Shown: in pieces, positions 25,180-33,533 of the stretch
Layout: the number at the start of each line of letters is the position of its first letter
Position numbering within the stretch: the stretch's first letter is position 1
Assembly: GCF_002939475.1 (NCBI RefSeq)
Contig: NZ_PKFQ01000001.1
Location: 186,001 to 250,000 of the forward strand
DNA length: 64,000 nt
Direction of reading: 5' to 3'
Source: Streptomyces cinnamoneus
Lineage (GTDB): Bacteria > Actinomycetota > Actinomycetes > Streptomycetales > Streptomycetaceae
Program-made: the position numbers and the translations under genes
Notes under the pieces: model-generated
Database searches by the model: none
What the model was told of the DNA's origin: nothing
Seen by the model: only the letters and a program-made list of their open reading frames with translations

Positions 25180-26019
25180 TCAGGCCCCGGGGCGGGCGGC
25201 GGTGACCGTGAAGTAGTCGAGGATGCCGTCGTCGTAGGCCCGCAGGAAGTTGCGGGGCCACGTGCCCGGCTGCCACATGGTCGAAAGCCAGCGGTCCCAG
25301 CCGTGCCACACCGCCGCGCCGATCGACGTGACGCGGATGTCGGTCAGGCCGGACCGTTCAAGGCTCCCCGTCAGTTCCGGGATGCTGTGGGCGACGTCCA
25401 GGCCGGTGGCGAAGGTGTGGAGCAGGGCGGCCAGCTGGCCGGGCCGGGCCGGATCGGCGTCGGGCACGAAGAAGCTGGTGACGGCGGCACGGCCGCCGGG
25501 CTTCAGGACGCGGGCGGTCTCCCTCGCGAACGCGTCCAGGTCGCGGAAGTGCTGGGCGGCTTCGACGCTGTACACGCGGTCGAACTCGGCGTCGCCGTAC
25601 GGCATGCTCTCCGCCGCGCCCTGGACGAAGCGCAGCCGATCGGCCTGATCGGCCAGCAGGGCCGCCTGGGCGCGGCGTGCCCGGTCGAGCTGCTGCGGGT
25701 GGATGTCCATCCCGGTGACCTGCGCGAAGCCGTACTCCTCAAGCGCCATGGCGCAGCCCGTGCCCAGCCCGCAGCCGACCTCCACGGCGCGCAGCCCCTC
25801 GGTGGGCGCCAAGGCGGCGAGCACGTGTCGGTACAGGGCCCGCTGGCTGCGGATCCGGTCTTCCTCGGTCAGGACGGGGCCCAGGTCGATGCCCTGCCAG
25901 TGGCCGAAGTTGATGAATCCCCCGCCGAACAGGGGCGTGGCGCCGAGGTCGGCCGGCCCGTACGTCTCCTGGACCGCCGGCGGCATGGGGAGCGGGGCCG
26001 CCCCCGGGCAGTGCGTCAT
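25180..26019 (-). CDS. SAM-dependent class I methyltransferase
   Basis: 279 residues. SAM-binding motif I is VEVGCGLGTGCAMALEE, motif II carries the acidic MDIHPQQLDRAR, and FVQGAAESMPYGDAEFDRVYSVEAAQHF covers motif III and the Methyltransf_11 region. VLKPGGRAAVTSFFVPDA is the post-motif strand. The N-terminal GGGFINFGHWQG and the HF(R/D) segment resemble small-molecule methyltransferases of natural-product pathways (RebM/ubiE-like). ATG at 26019 has a near-perfect GGAGGTGG site. It points away from the NRPS-like operon 2.4 kb to the right, so membership in that pathway is open. Confidence 0.88.
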   Translation of the reverse strand: MTHCPGAAPLPMPPAVQETYGPADLGATPLFGGGFINFGHWQGIDLGPVLTEEDRIRSQRALYRHVLAALAPTEGLRAVEVGCGLGTGCAMALEEYGFAQVTGMDIHPQQLDRARRAQAALLADQADRLRFVQGAAESMPYGDAEFDRVYSVEAAQHFRDLDAFARETARVLKPGGRAAVTSFFVPDADPARPGQLAALLHTFATGLDVAHSIPELTGSLERSGLTDIRVTSIGAAVWHGWDRWLSTMWQPGTWPRNFLRAYDDGILDYFTVTAARPGA

Positions 26020-26156
26020 CCGAGCCACCTCCGTGGGAAGAGCGAGCCGCGCGGCGGCCCGCTCACCCAGCCGTACCCAGGGGGCCGTCGGCTGGAACCA
26101 GCCGTTTCGCCGCGGCCGACCGTCTCCGTTCGGGAGCGCTGATTCAGCTCGTCTCA

Positions 26157-26186
26157 CTTGTTCGGCTTGTTCGGCTTGTGTTCGGC
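26157..26186. repeat. Short tandem repeat of TTGTTCGGC
   Basis: Read on the plus strand, CTTGTTCGG CTTGTTCGG CTTGTGTTCGGC repeats a 9-base unit two and a half times, 140-170 bases upstream of the methyltransferase start. Tandem repeats of this spacing occur in activator binding sites of actinomycetes, but they can also be replication slippage. Confidence 0.45.
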
Positions 26187-26278
26187 CCGGCCTTCCCCCG
26201 GCCTCGGCCTCCGGCCGGTGAGGCGGGCGGGCCGGGAATCCCTGCCCGGCACCGCCCCCAGCCGGCCGCTGCCGTTCC

Positions 26279-28105
26279 TCAGGAGCCGTCAGGCCAGCAG
26301 AACCCCAGTTCCTCGGCACGTTCACGGCTGCCGCCGCACACCGTCCCGTAGGTCTTCGGGTCCTCCTCGGCCAGCCGGCGCAGCGCGGCGGCGGCCTGTC
26401 GCTCGGGCGGACCGCCGTCGTCCGGGATGACCCAGCGGAACTGCAGGGGGATGCCGTCCGCGTTCCCGGCGGCAAGTCCCGGCGCGTACGAGAACGTCAC
26501 GACCGTGGTGTCGGGATCGTCGAAGCCGCTGCTGATCCAGCCCTGTAGGGCGTCCCACCGGGCCAGCAGGCCGGGCCGCGCGGTCAACTCCGCCTTGATG
26601 AGGCGGGCGACGGTGCGGGCCGGCCAGGACCACGAGCGATCGGCCTCGGCGCGGGCCACCTCCGCGTCGTAGGCGGCGGCGTCGAACCGGTAGGCAGGCG
26701 GCTCGGGGGCGGGTTCCCTGCCGCCAGGCATGGTGAGCGGCCTTCGCCAGTCGTCCCACACCACCTGCTCGCCGTCGCGACGGATGGTGACGTAGAGCGC
26801 GCCGCAGCATCCTTCGGTGCAGGAGGCTTCCGCGAGCCGCACCTCGTGGGGGGCCGGCCGGGCCCGGAGCAGGCCGCCGTCCAGAAGGTGCTCGGGAGTC
26901 TCGGCGGGGCCACGGGCGAAGAACGCCGGCACGACGGGGAGCCCGTCGATGAGGATGCGGGTCTCGACGGGCCCACGGTCCGCGAGGTCACCGGCGACCA
27001 CCTCGATCCGCAGCCTGCCCTTCGTGGCCGGGCCGGTGAAGGGCCGCCGCCCCGTGCGCCGGATCCACCCGGCCCGCAACCGCTGCTCCGCGCCGCCCTC
27101 GGTGGAGTCCGCCACCGCCGCCCAGCGGGGCTGGGCCAGCAGCCGCCCCAGGGACTCCAGCAGCGCCGCACGCCGGCCGGCGGGCCAGTCCAGCAGTGCT
27201 GCGGGACCGCTGCGCAGATCCAGGGCGAGCGAGAGCAAGGTGGCGTGGTCGTCCAGGTCCGGTGGCAGGATTCCGGCCCGCGTGACGACATGTTCGTAGA
27301 GGGTGAGCGCGTCCGGGTAGGAGAGGAGGTTGTTCCCCTGATCGCGGGAGGCGCCCAGCTGAACGAGCAGCCTGCCGGCCCGGGCGAGCAGCGCCGTGTC
27401 GGAGGGATGGTCGGCGAGCAGGGCGGGCAGGCGGGTGGCTTCCATGATCCGCCGGGCGTTCTCGGCGCCGATGAACAGGGCTGAGGCGGGAAGGGCGACC
27501 AGCTCCGTGCGGATGGCCGCTCGGTCCCGTGCCCACAGGGCGCGCACGAGTGGCAGGAGTTCCTCGCAGCGGGTGCCGGCGGCGAGCCAGACGAGGGCGG
27601 CGGCCGGCCGGTCGAGGGGGTCGAGAGCTCTGACGGCCTGTCGGGGGAACGGCCGGAGGAGTCCGAGGGCGGAGAGGTACGGGACGTCTTCGGGCTCTCC
27701 GAGGCGGGCGAGCAGGGCGATGCCGGTGGTGACGGCTGGAACGGTGGTGCCGGTGCGGGTCAGTTGCCGGCCCAGGGAACGGGCTGCTTCCCGCTGCTCC
27801 CGGGTCGGCAGCGGCAGGTCCGCGACGACGGACCGGATGGTGAAGCAGTGATGGGAGCGGATGCCGAGGCGGGCGAAGCGGCGGAGCAGCACGGCCGGGT
27901 CGTCCGGCAACGGGCTCAGCGCCTCCTCGACGGCGGCCCTGGCCCCGCTCTGGGGCAGCGAGGTCTCCGCCTCTTCCCGCTCCGCCGGGAGGGGATGGCC
28001 GCGCCGGGGCGGGAGCTCGCCGAGGGCGTCGCGCAGCCGACGCTGGATGTGGTCGTGGAGGGCGAGCGGGCGGGTCAGCGCGTCGCGCTGTTCCTGCGCG
28101 GTCAC
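26279..28105 (-). CDS. Large protein of unknown function with CCGC-type cysteine motif
   Basis: About 608 residues from the GTG at 28105; the frame is open to 28216 and the true start is uncertain. The first 350 residues are helical and leucine-rich (LPSA, LVALPASALFIGAENARRIM) and look like alpha-solenoid repeats. The C-terminal half is mixed alpha/beta with CTEGCCGALYVTIRRDGEQ and VVWDDWRRPL, a cysteine cluster plus WDDW pattern that recurs in uncharacterised actinomycete proteins. No membrane segment or signal peptide. A frame-shifted micro-ORF of 11 codons (28137-28102) overlaps the GTG by GTGA, so its translation could be coupled. Confidence 0.7.
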   Translation of the reverse strand: MTAQEQRDALTRPLALHDHIQRRLRDALGELPPRRGHPLPAEREEAETSLPQSGARAAVEEALSPLPDDPAVLLRRFARLGIRSHHCFTIRSVVADLPLPTREQREAARSLGRQLTRTGTTVPAVTTGIALLARLGEPEDVPYLSALGLLRPFPRQAVRALDPLDRPAAALVWLAAGTRCEELLPLVRALWARDRAAIRTELVALPASALFIGAENARRIMEATRLPALLADHPSDTALLARAGRLLVQLGASRDQGNNLLSYPDALTLYEHVVTRAGILPPDLDDHATLLSLALDLRSGPAALLDWPAGRRAALLESLGRLLAQPRWAAVADSTEGGAEQRLRAGWIRRTGRRPFTGPATKGRLRIEVVAGDLADRGPVETRILIDGLPVVPAFFARGPAETPEHLLDGGLLRARPAPHEVRLAEASCTEGCCGALYVTIRRDGEQVVWDDWRRPLTMPGGREPAPEPPAYRFDAAAYDAEVARAEADRSWSWPARTVARLIKAELTARPGLLARWDALQGWISSGFDDPDTTVVTFSYAPGLAAGNADGIPLQFRWVIPDDGGPPERQAAAALRRLAEEDPKTYGTVCGGSRERAEELGFCWPDGS

Positions 28106-28451
28106 CGGGTGGGGTGGGACTCGATTCCGTAGGTCATGTGCGCAGCCTGCCAGTCGCGTCACGATCTGTCGAAGGAATTCACGGCGTGGGACGCCGGCCG
28201 GTCTTCCGGTCGTCACGGTGCGGCGGCGTTCCGCAGTCCGGCGTACCCGGGCCTACCTGCCCGCCCGTTGCCCTCCCCGCCCACGCTTCATGGCCGGACA
28301 GACCCCCAAGAAGCGGCTCAAAACCGCCTAAAGCATGTGTTTAGCAGCTATTCGGCCGGGGATTGATCACTCGCTCTCAAGATTGTCATCGCGGTGGCTT
28401 CACCGCGCCAGCACCACTCCAGCCACAGTCCCCGAGACAGGAGCCCCACCC
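28106..28451. other. Divergent promoter region of the NRPS-like operon
   Basis: 346 bases between the unknown large protein and the PPOX gene. No gene is supported. The right half is relatively AT-rich for this window (about 28318-28400) and contains CTAAA-N7-TTTAG (28329-28345) and TTGATC at about 28362, so the operon promoter is probably here. Confidence 0.5.
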
Positions 28452-28940
28452 ATGCTGCCCGCCATGCCGCGCCCCGACCGTGAACGCTTCCTCGCCGAAC
28501 CGCGCGTCGGAGTCCTGGGCGTCACCGACTCCAGGGGCGGCGACCGGGCGCCCCTGATCGTGCCGGTCTGGTACGCCTACGAGCCCGGCGGCGAGGTCGT
28601 CGTCGAGATGGGCCGGGAGACCATCAAGGCACAGCTCCTGCGCGCCGCCGGGCGGTTCAGCCTCTGCGTGCAGGACGAGGGGCGGCCCTACCGGTACGTC
28701 AGCGTCGAGGGGCCCGTCACGGCGATCGAGGACCCGGTGGACCCGGCCGTGCGCGAGGCCCTGGCCCAGCGGTACCTGGACCCCGAGGAGGCGCGCGGGT
28801 ATCTGGCCGCGACCTCGGACCAGCTCAAGGACGACGTCGTCTTCCGCATGCGGCCGCAGCACTGGCGCAGCGCCGACTTCGCCGCCTTCGCGGCGGACTT
28901 CGCCGAGGGCGGCGCCGGCGAGGGCGGCGGCACGGACTGA
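28452..28940 (+). CDS. PPOX-class (pyridoxamine 5'-phosphate oxidase-fold) flavin/F420-dependent enzyme
   Basis: 162 residues with the split-barrel fold: MPRPDRERFLAEPRVGVLGV, APLIVPVWYAYEPGGEVVVEMG, RETIKAQLLRAAGRFSLCVQ and YRYVSVEGPVTAIED. The lysine-containing helix and the WYAYEPGG strand are characteristic of FMN or F420-binding PPOX proteins, and F420-dependent members reduce C=N or C=C bonds. CAGGAG lies 8 bases before the ATG at 28452. It is the first gene of an operon with the A-T-R NRPS-like gene 72 bases downstream, so a role in reducing an imine made from the aldehyde product is plausible. Confidence 0.88.
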   Translation: MLPAMPRPDRERFLAEPRVGVLGVTDSRGGDRAPLIVPVWYAYEPGGEVVVEMGRETIKAQLLRAAGRFSLCVQDEGRPYRYVSVEGPVTAIEDPVDPAVREALAQRYLDPEEARGYLAATSDQLKDDVVFRMRPQHWRSADFAAFAADFAEGGAGEGGGTD

Positions 28941-29012
28941 GCACCCGCTCCCGCGTCCGCGCCGCCGCACCACACCGCACCACACGAAAGTCGTAAGAAC
29001 GAGAAGGACTTG

Positions 29013-32000
29013 ATGACCGACATCTACGTTCCGTCACGCCCGTTGCCCCGGCCTCAGGCCCAGGTCGCCGGCACGCCCGTGCCCGGGTACCCCCGGGACG
29101 GCCTCATCCCTGAGCTGTTCGAGGCCCAGGCCGCCGCACGGCCCCACGCCCCGGCGGCCCGGCACGGCGAGCGCACCGTGACCTACGGGCGACTCGACGC
29201 CCACGCCGACGCCTTGGCGGCACGCCTGATCGCCCACGGCGTCCGGCCGGGCGATCTGATAGGCGTGTGCGGCAGCCGCTCGCTGGAGGCGCTGGTGGCG
29301 CTGCTCGGCATCCTCAAGGCCGGCTGCGCGTACGTACCGCTCGACGAGGACCTTCCACCGGCCCGGTTGCGGGCCATGGCCGAGGACGCGGGACTGCGTG
29401 CCGCGGTCACCTTGCCGGGCAGTACGCGCCGAATGCGCGGTCTACGCGCGTCGGTCGCGGTCGGCTCCCTCGACGAGCCTGTCGACGGGCGCGTCGACGG
29501 GCCCCTCGCCGAGGCCGCCGGTGACGCCCCGGCACCGTCCGCCGGCGCCCGTACCGGATCCTCCCGTACCGGCTCCGCCACCGACTGCGCCTACGTCGTC
29601 TTCACCTCCGGTACGACCGGCCGCCCCAAGCCGGTCGCGATACCCCACCGGGGCGTGGTCAGCCTCGTGCTGTCCGACCCCGAGCTTCCCTCGCCCGCGC
29701 CGGGTGACGGGGTCCTGCACGCCTATGGCCTGTCCTCCGACGCCTCGACGATCGAGATCTGGGGCGCGCTGCTCACCGGCGCCTGCCTGGTGATCGCCGA
29801 CCGGGAGGAACTGCTCTCGCCCACCGCTCTCGAGGGGCTGTTCCATGCCGGCGGCGTCACCGTGGCCTATCTGACGACGAGCGTCTTCCACCTCGTCGCC
29901 CGGACCCGTCCCGAGGCCCTGGCCGCGCTGCGCTTCGTCTCCGCCGGCGGGGAGGCGATGGATCCGCGCCTCGCGAACGCCGTCCTCGCGGCCTGCCCCG
30001 GCACCACGGTGGTCAACTTCTACGGTCCGACCGAGAACGCCGTGGTCTCCACCGCCCACGTGCTGAGCCCCCTTCCCGAAGACGCCGCGCACGTCCCCCT
30101 GGGCCGTCCCTTCGGCGCCTCCACCTGCCACGTCCTGCGGGCCGACGGCTCGGTCGCCGGGCCGGGCGAGGAAGGGGAGCTGTACGTCGGCGGCGACGGG
30201 CTGGCCCTGGGCTACCTCGGCGACCCGAAACTGACCGCCGAGCGGTTCCTCCCGCTGCCCGCGGTGGAGCCGGGCGGCCCGCTGTACCGGACCGGCGACC
30301 GGGCCGTACGGCACGCCGACGGCCTGCTGGAGTACCGCGGGCGCCTCGACCGCCAGGTCAAGCTGCGCGGCGCACGCGTCGAACTCGACGAGGTGGAGGC
30401 CCGATTACGGGCCCACCCCGAGGTCGGCGAAGCCGTCGTCGAGGTCGATGCGGGCTCCCTGACCGCCTACGTCACGGCCGCCGCGCCCGGAGGTCTTCTG
30501 CCCCTGCCCGCCCTGCGCGCGTACTGCGCCGAGTGGCTGCCCCCGCAGGCCGTCCCGACGCTGGTACCCCTGGACCACTTCCCGGTGACCAGCGGCGGCA
30601 AGGTCGACCGCACCCGCCTGAAGTCCGCCGCGCCACGGCCCGGCCCGGACAGCGCCGCGGTGGCCGCGCGGGACGCGGACGAGCCGAAGGCCGAGGGCCT
30701 GCTCGGGGTCCTCACCGAGGTGTGGCAGCGGGTGCTGCGCGTACGCCCCGCGCCCCAGGACGACTTCTTCCTCCTCGGCGGCGACTCCCTGCTCGCCTCG
30801 GAGGCCGTCACCCGCACCCTCGCCGTGCTCGGCCTCGACGCCGCCCTGGGCTCCACCCTCATCAGGGCCCTGCTGGCCGCGCCCACGCTGGAGGGCTTCA
30901 CCGCCGCCGTCCGCGAGGCGCGGGGCGGCCTCGGCGGAGCGGCCGGCGGGCAACCCGCCGTCGACTTCGACCGCGAGACCGACCTCGGCTTCGCCCTCCC
31001 GCCCGCCGAAGGCCCGGCACCGCGCCCGCACGAACCGAAAGACGTCCTGCTCACGGGCGCGTCGGGGTTCGTCGGCGCGTTCCTGCTGCACCGTCTGCTG
31101 CGCTCGACGGCCGCCCGCGTCCACTGCCCCGTACGGGCGACGAGCCCGGCGCACGCCGCGCAGCGGGTCCGCACCGCGCTCGCCCGTTACGGGCTGCGGC
31201 TCGACGAGGCCGACTGTCAGCGCGTGGAGTGCTTCCCCGGCGATCTGACCCAGCCCCGCCTGGGGCTCGACGCCGGCCACGCCGGGGAACTGGCCCGCCG
31301 CCTGGACCTCGTCGTGCACAACGGCGCCCACGTCAACTTCCTCTACCCCTACGAGCAGTTGCGCCCGGCGAACGTCGACGGGACCCGCGAGGTCGTCCGG
31401 ATCGCGGCGCCCCGCCGGGTGCCGGTGCACTTCGTGTCGACCGTCGCCGTCGTCGCCGGATTCGGCACCGCCGGGGTGCGTGAGGTGGACGAGGACCTGC
31501 CGCTGTCCCACGCCGACGGGCTGACCATGGGGTACGCCGAGAGCAAGTGGGTCGCCGAAGGCGTGCTGCGGCGGGCGGCCGAGCAGGGCCTTCCGGTGGC
31601 CGTGTACCGGCCGTACGAGGTGACGGGCGACGGGGTGCACGGCACGTGCAACACCGAGACGGCCATCTGCTCGCTGTTCAAGACGATCGCCGAGACGGGG
31701 CTGGCCCCCGGCATCGACCTGCCCATGGACTTCGTCCCCGTCGACCACCTCGCCGAGTCCGTGGTGCACATCGCCACGCACCAGCCGGCCGACGGCCGGG
31801 TCTACCACCTCACCAACCCCCGCCCGGCGATGCTGACGGACGTCCTGGACCGGATGCGCGCGGCGGGCTTCACCCTCCGCACGCTGCCGTACGACCAGTG
31901 GGTCGGCGAGCTGGTGCGCCACGTCGCCGAGCACCCGACGAGCGCCACCGCGCCGTTCGTCTCCCTGTGCGTGGACCGCAGCCGCAACGCCGACATGTCC

Positions 32001-32207
32001 GTCAAGGAGATGTACCTCCAGGGCACCTTCCCGGTCCTGGGGCGGCGCAACGCCGAGAAGGCGCTGGCCGGCAGCGGGCTGCACTGTCCACCGGTCGACG
32101 CCGCACTGCTGGACCGATACCTGGAGTACTTCTTCACCTCCGGCTACATCGCGCGCCCCGCCTCCGCGCCGGCCTCGCCCGCGGCAGGATCGGAGCACAG
32201 CGCATGA
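29013..32207 (+). CDS. Monomodular NRPS-like protein, A-T-R (carboxylic acid/amino acid reductase type)
   Basis: 1064 residues. Adenylation domain: VVFTSGTTGRPKPVAIPHRG (A3, from residue about 196), NFYGPTENAV (A5), YRTGDRAVRH (A7) and SGGKVDR (A10, Lys about 529). By eye the specificity code is D-A-I-Y-V-A-F-V-V-K. The thiolation domain has DDFFLLGGDSLLASE with carrier Ser about 592. The reductase domain begins with DVLLTGASGFVGAFLL (about 677) and carries YAESKWVAEG (YxxxK, about 841). There is no condensation domain. Such enzymes activate one acid, load it on the carrier and release it with NADPH as an aldehyde. AAGGA precedes ATG 29013; the stop overlaps the first P450 by ATGA. Confidence 0.95.
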   Translation: MTDIYVPSRPLPRPQAQVAGTPVPGYPRDGLIPELFEAQAAARPHAPAARHGERTVTYGRLDAHADALAARLIAHGVRPGDLIGVCGSRSLEALVALLGILKAGCAYVPLDEDLPPARLRAMAEDAGLRAAVTLPGSTRRMRGLRASVAVGSLDEPVDGRVDGPLAEAAGDAPAPSAGARTGSSRTGSATDCAYVVFTSGTTGRPKPVAIPHRGVVSLVLSDPELPSPAPGDGVLHAYGLSSDASTIEIWGALLTGACLVIADREELLSPTALEGLFHAGGVTVAYLTTSVFHLVARTRPEALAALRFVSAGGEAMDPRLANAVLAACPGTTVVNFYGPTENAVVSTAHVLSPLPEDAAHVPLGRPFGASTCHVLRADGSVAGPGEEGELYVGGDGLALGYLGDPKLTAERFLPLPAVEPGGPLYRTGDRAVRHADGLLEYRGRLDRQVKLRGARVELDEVEARLRAHPEVGEAVVEVDAGSLTAYVTAAAPGGLLPLPALRAYCAEWLPPQAVPTLVPLDHFPVTSGGKVDRTRLKSAAPRPGPDSAAVAARDADEPKAEGLLGVLTEVWQRVLRVRPAPQDDFFLLGGDSLLASEAVTRTLAVLGLDAALGSTLIRALLAAPTLEGFTAAVREARGGLGGAAGGQPAVDFDRETDLGFALPPAEGPAPRPHEPKDVLLTGASGFVGAFLLHRLLRSTAARVHCPVRATSPAHAAQRVRTALARYGLRLDEADCQRVECFPGDLTQPRLGLDAGHAGELARRLDLVVHNGAHVNFLYPYEQLRPANVDGTREVVRIAAPRRVPVHFVSTVAVVAGFGTAGVREVDEDLPLSHADGLTMGYAESKWVAEGVLRRAAEQGLPVAVYRPYEVTGDGVHGTCNTETAICSLFKTIAETGLAPGIDLPMDFVPVDHLAESVVHIATHQPADGRVYHLTNPRPAMLTDVLDRMRAAGFTLRTLPYDQWVGELVRHVAEHPTSATAPFVSLCVDRSRNADMSVKEMYLQGTFPVLGRRNAEKALAGSGLHCPPVDAALLDRYLEYFFTSGYIARPASAPASPAAGSEHSA

Positions 32208-33418
32208 GCCACCCCGACGCCCTCATCCCGGTCCCCGAAGTCGAGCCCGGCACCGCCGGACCGCCGTGCGCCTACGCCCGCCTGCGGGCCGAAGCACCCG
32301 TCGTCAAGGCACAGCTTCCCAACGGCGAGACGGGCTGGCTGCTCAGCCGCTACGAGGACGTGCGCGCCGCGTTCGCCGACCCCCGGCTCGTACGGCCCCT
32401 GCTGTCGGCCTGGCCGCCCCGCGAGGGGGACGACGCCCCGCCGCCGTGCCTGCCGACCTTCCTGGAGATGACCGGCGAGCACCACGAGCGCGTCCGCCGC
32501 ACCGTCCTGCCCATGTTCGGCCGGCGCCGCCTGGAGTTCATGGAGCCCCGGATCCGCGCGATGGCCGGTGAGCTCGTCGACGCGATGGTGGCCGGGGCCG
32601 AGGACGGCACGGCGGACCTCGTCGCCGCCTACGCCGAGCCGCTGCCCCTGCGGGTGCTGTGCGAGACCGTGGGCCTGCCGTACGAGGACCGCGACGTCTA
32701 CCTCCCGCACACCCTCGCCCTCCTCGGCGCGGCCGGGCTGACGATGGAGGAGGTGCTCGCGGCCCTGTACGCGCTGCAGGACTACGCCGGCGAGCTCATC
32801 TCCCGCAAGGAGAAGGAGGACGGCGAGGGCGAGGACTACATCCGGCTGCTGCTGGCGGAGGCCCGCCGGCCGGGCAGCGAGCTGACCCGGGACGACGTCG
32901 TCAGCTTCGTCGTCACCATGCTCATGGCCGGCTACAAGACCAACATCCAGCACACGGGCAACGCGCTGCTCGCACTGCTCACGCACCCCGAGCAGATGCG
33001 GACGCTGCGCGAGGCGCCCGAGAGGACCTCCACCGCGGTGGAGGAACTGCTGCGGTACGTGCCGCTGATGAACGCCATCAACATTCTCGTGGCGACGGAG
33101 GACTTCACCCTGCACGGGCAGCGGATCCGTGCCGGCGACGCGGTCGTCCCCGTGCCGGCGTCCGCCAACCGCGACCCCGAGGCGTTCGCCGAGCCCGACC
33201 GCCTCGATCTGACCCGGACCCCCAACGCGCACGTCGCGTTCGGGCACGGCCCCCATGCGTGCACCGGCGGGCATCTGACCCGCATGCAGCTCGCCATCGC
33301 GATCCAGGTGCTGCTGGAGCGGCTCCCCGGCGTCGAACTGGCCGTTCCGGCCAAGACCATCCCCTGGGACGAGTCCACTCCGCTGCGCGCACCGGCCCGG
33401 CTCCCGGTGCGCTGGTGA
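32204..33418 (+). CDS. Cytochrome P450 (first of two)
   Basis: 404 residues. Heme-binding loop FGHGPHACTGGHLTRMQ, K-helix EELLRY (ExxR), and C-helix HHERVRRTVLPMF. The I-helix reads MAGYKTNIQH: the Thr of the usual AGx(D/E)T is present but the acid is replaced by Lys. This changes the proton-relay pair used for ordinary oxygen activation and is seen in P450s with unusual substrates or reactions. Start ATG overlaps the stop of the NRPS-like gene (ATGA), so the two are translationally coupled. It should tailor the aldehyde-derived product. No ferredoxin gene is adjacent, so redox partners come from elsewhere. Confidence 0.95.
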   Translation: MSHPDALIPVPEVEPGTAGPPCAYARLRAEAPVVKAQLPNGETGWLLSRYEDVRAAFADPRLVRPLLSAWPPREGDDAPPPCLPTFLEMTGEHHERVRRTVLPMFGRRRLEFMEPRIRAMAGELVDAMVAGAEDGTADLVAAYAEPLPLRVLCETVGLPYEDRDVYLPHTLALLGAAGLTMEEVLAALYALQDYAGELISRKEKEDGEGEDYIRLLLAEARRPGSELTRDDVVSFVVTMLMAGYKTNIQHTGNALLALLTHPEQMRTLREAPERTSTAVEELLRYVPLMNAINILVATEDFTLHGQRIRAGDAVVPVPASANRDPEAFAEPDRLDLTRTPNAHVAFGHGPHACTGGHLTRMQLAIAIQVLLERLPGVELAVPAKTIPWDESTPLRAPARLPVRW

Positions 33419-33533
33419 CGCCCCCGCTCAGCCGGCACCCCGTCGGCGGGCCCGTCCGCGAGCCCGCCGACGACACAGCGGACGACCCTGCCGACGACAT
33501 CGGCGACCCCATCAGGAAAGAGGCCCGCATCCC

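Noticed and set aside
25180..28105. Methyltransferase and large unknown protein as part of the NRPS-like pathway
   Set aside because: They are transcribed away from the operon and separated by a divergent promoter region; there is no direct sign of co-regulation, so I did not include them.
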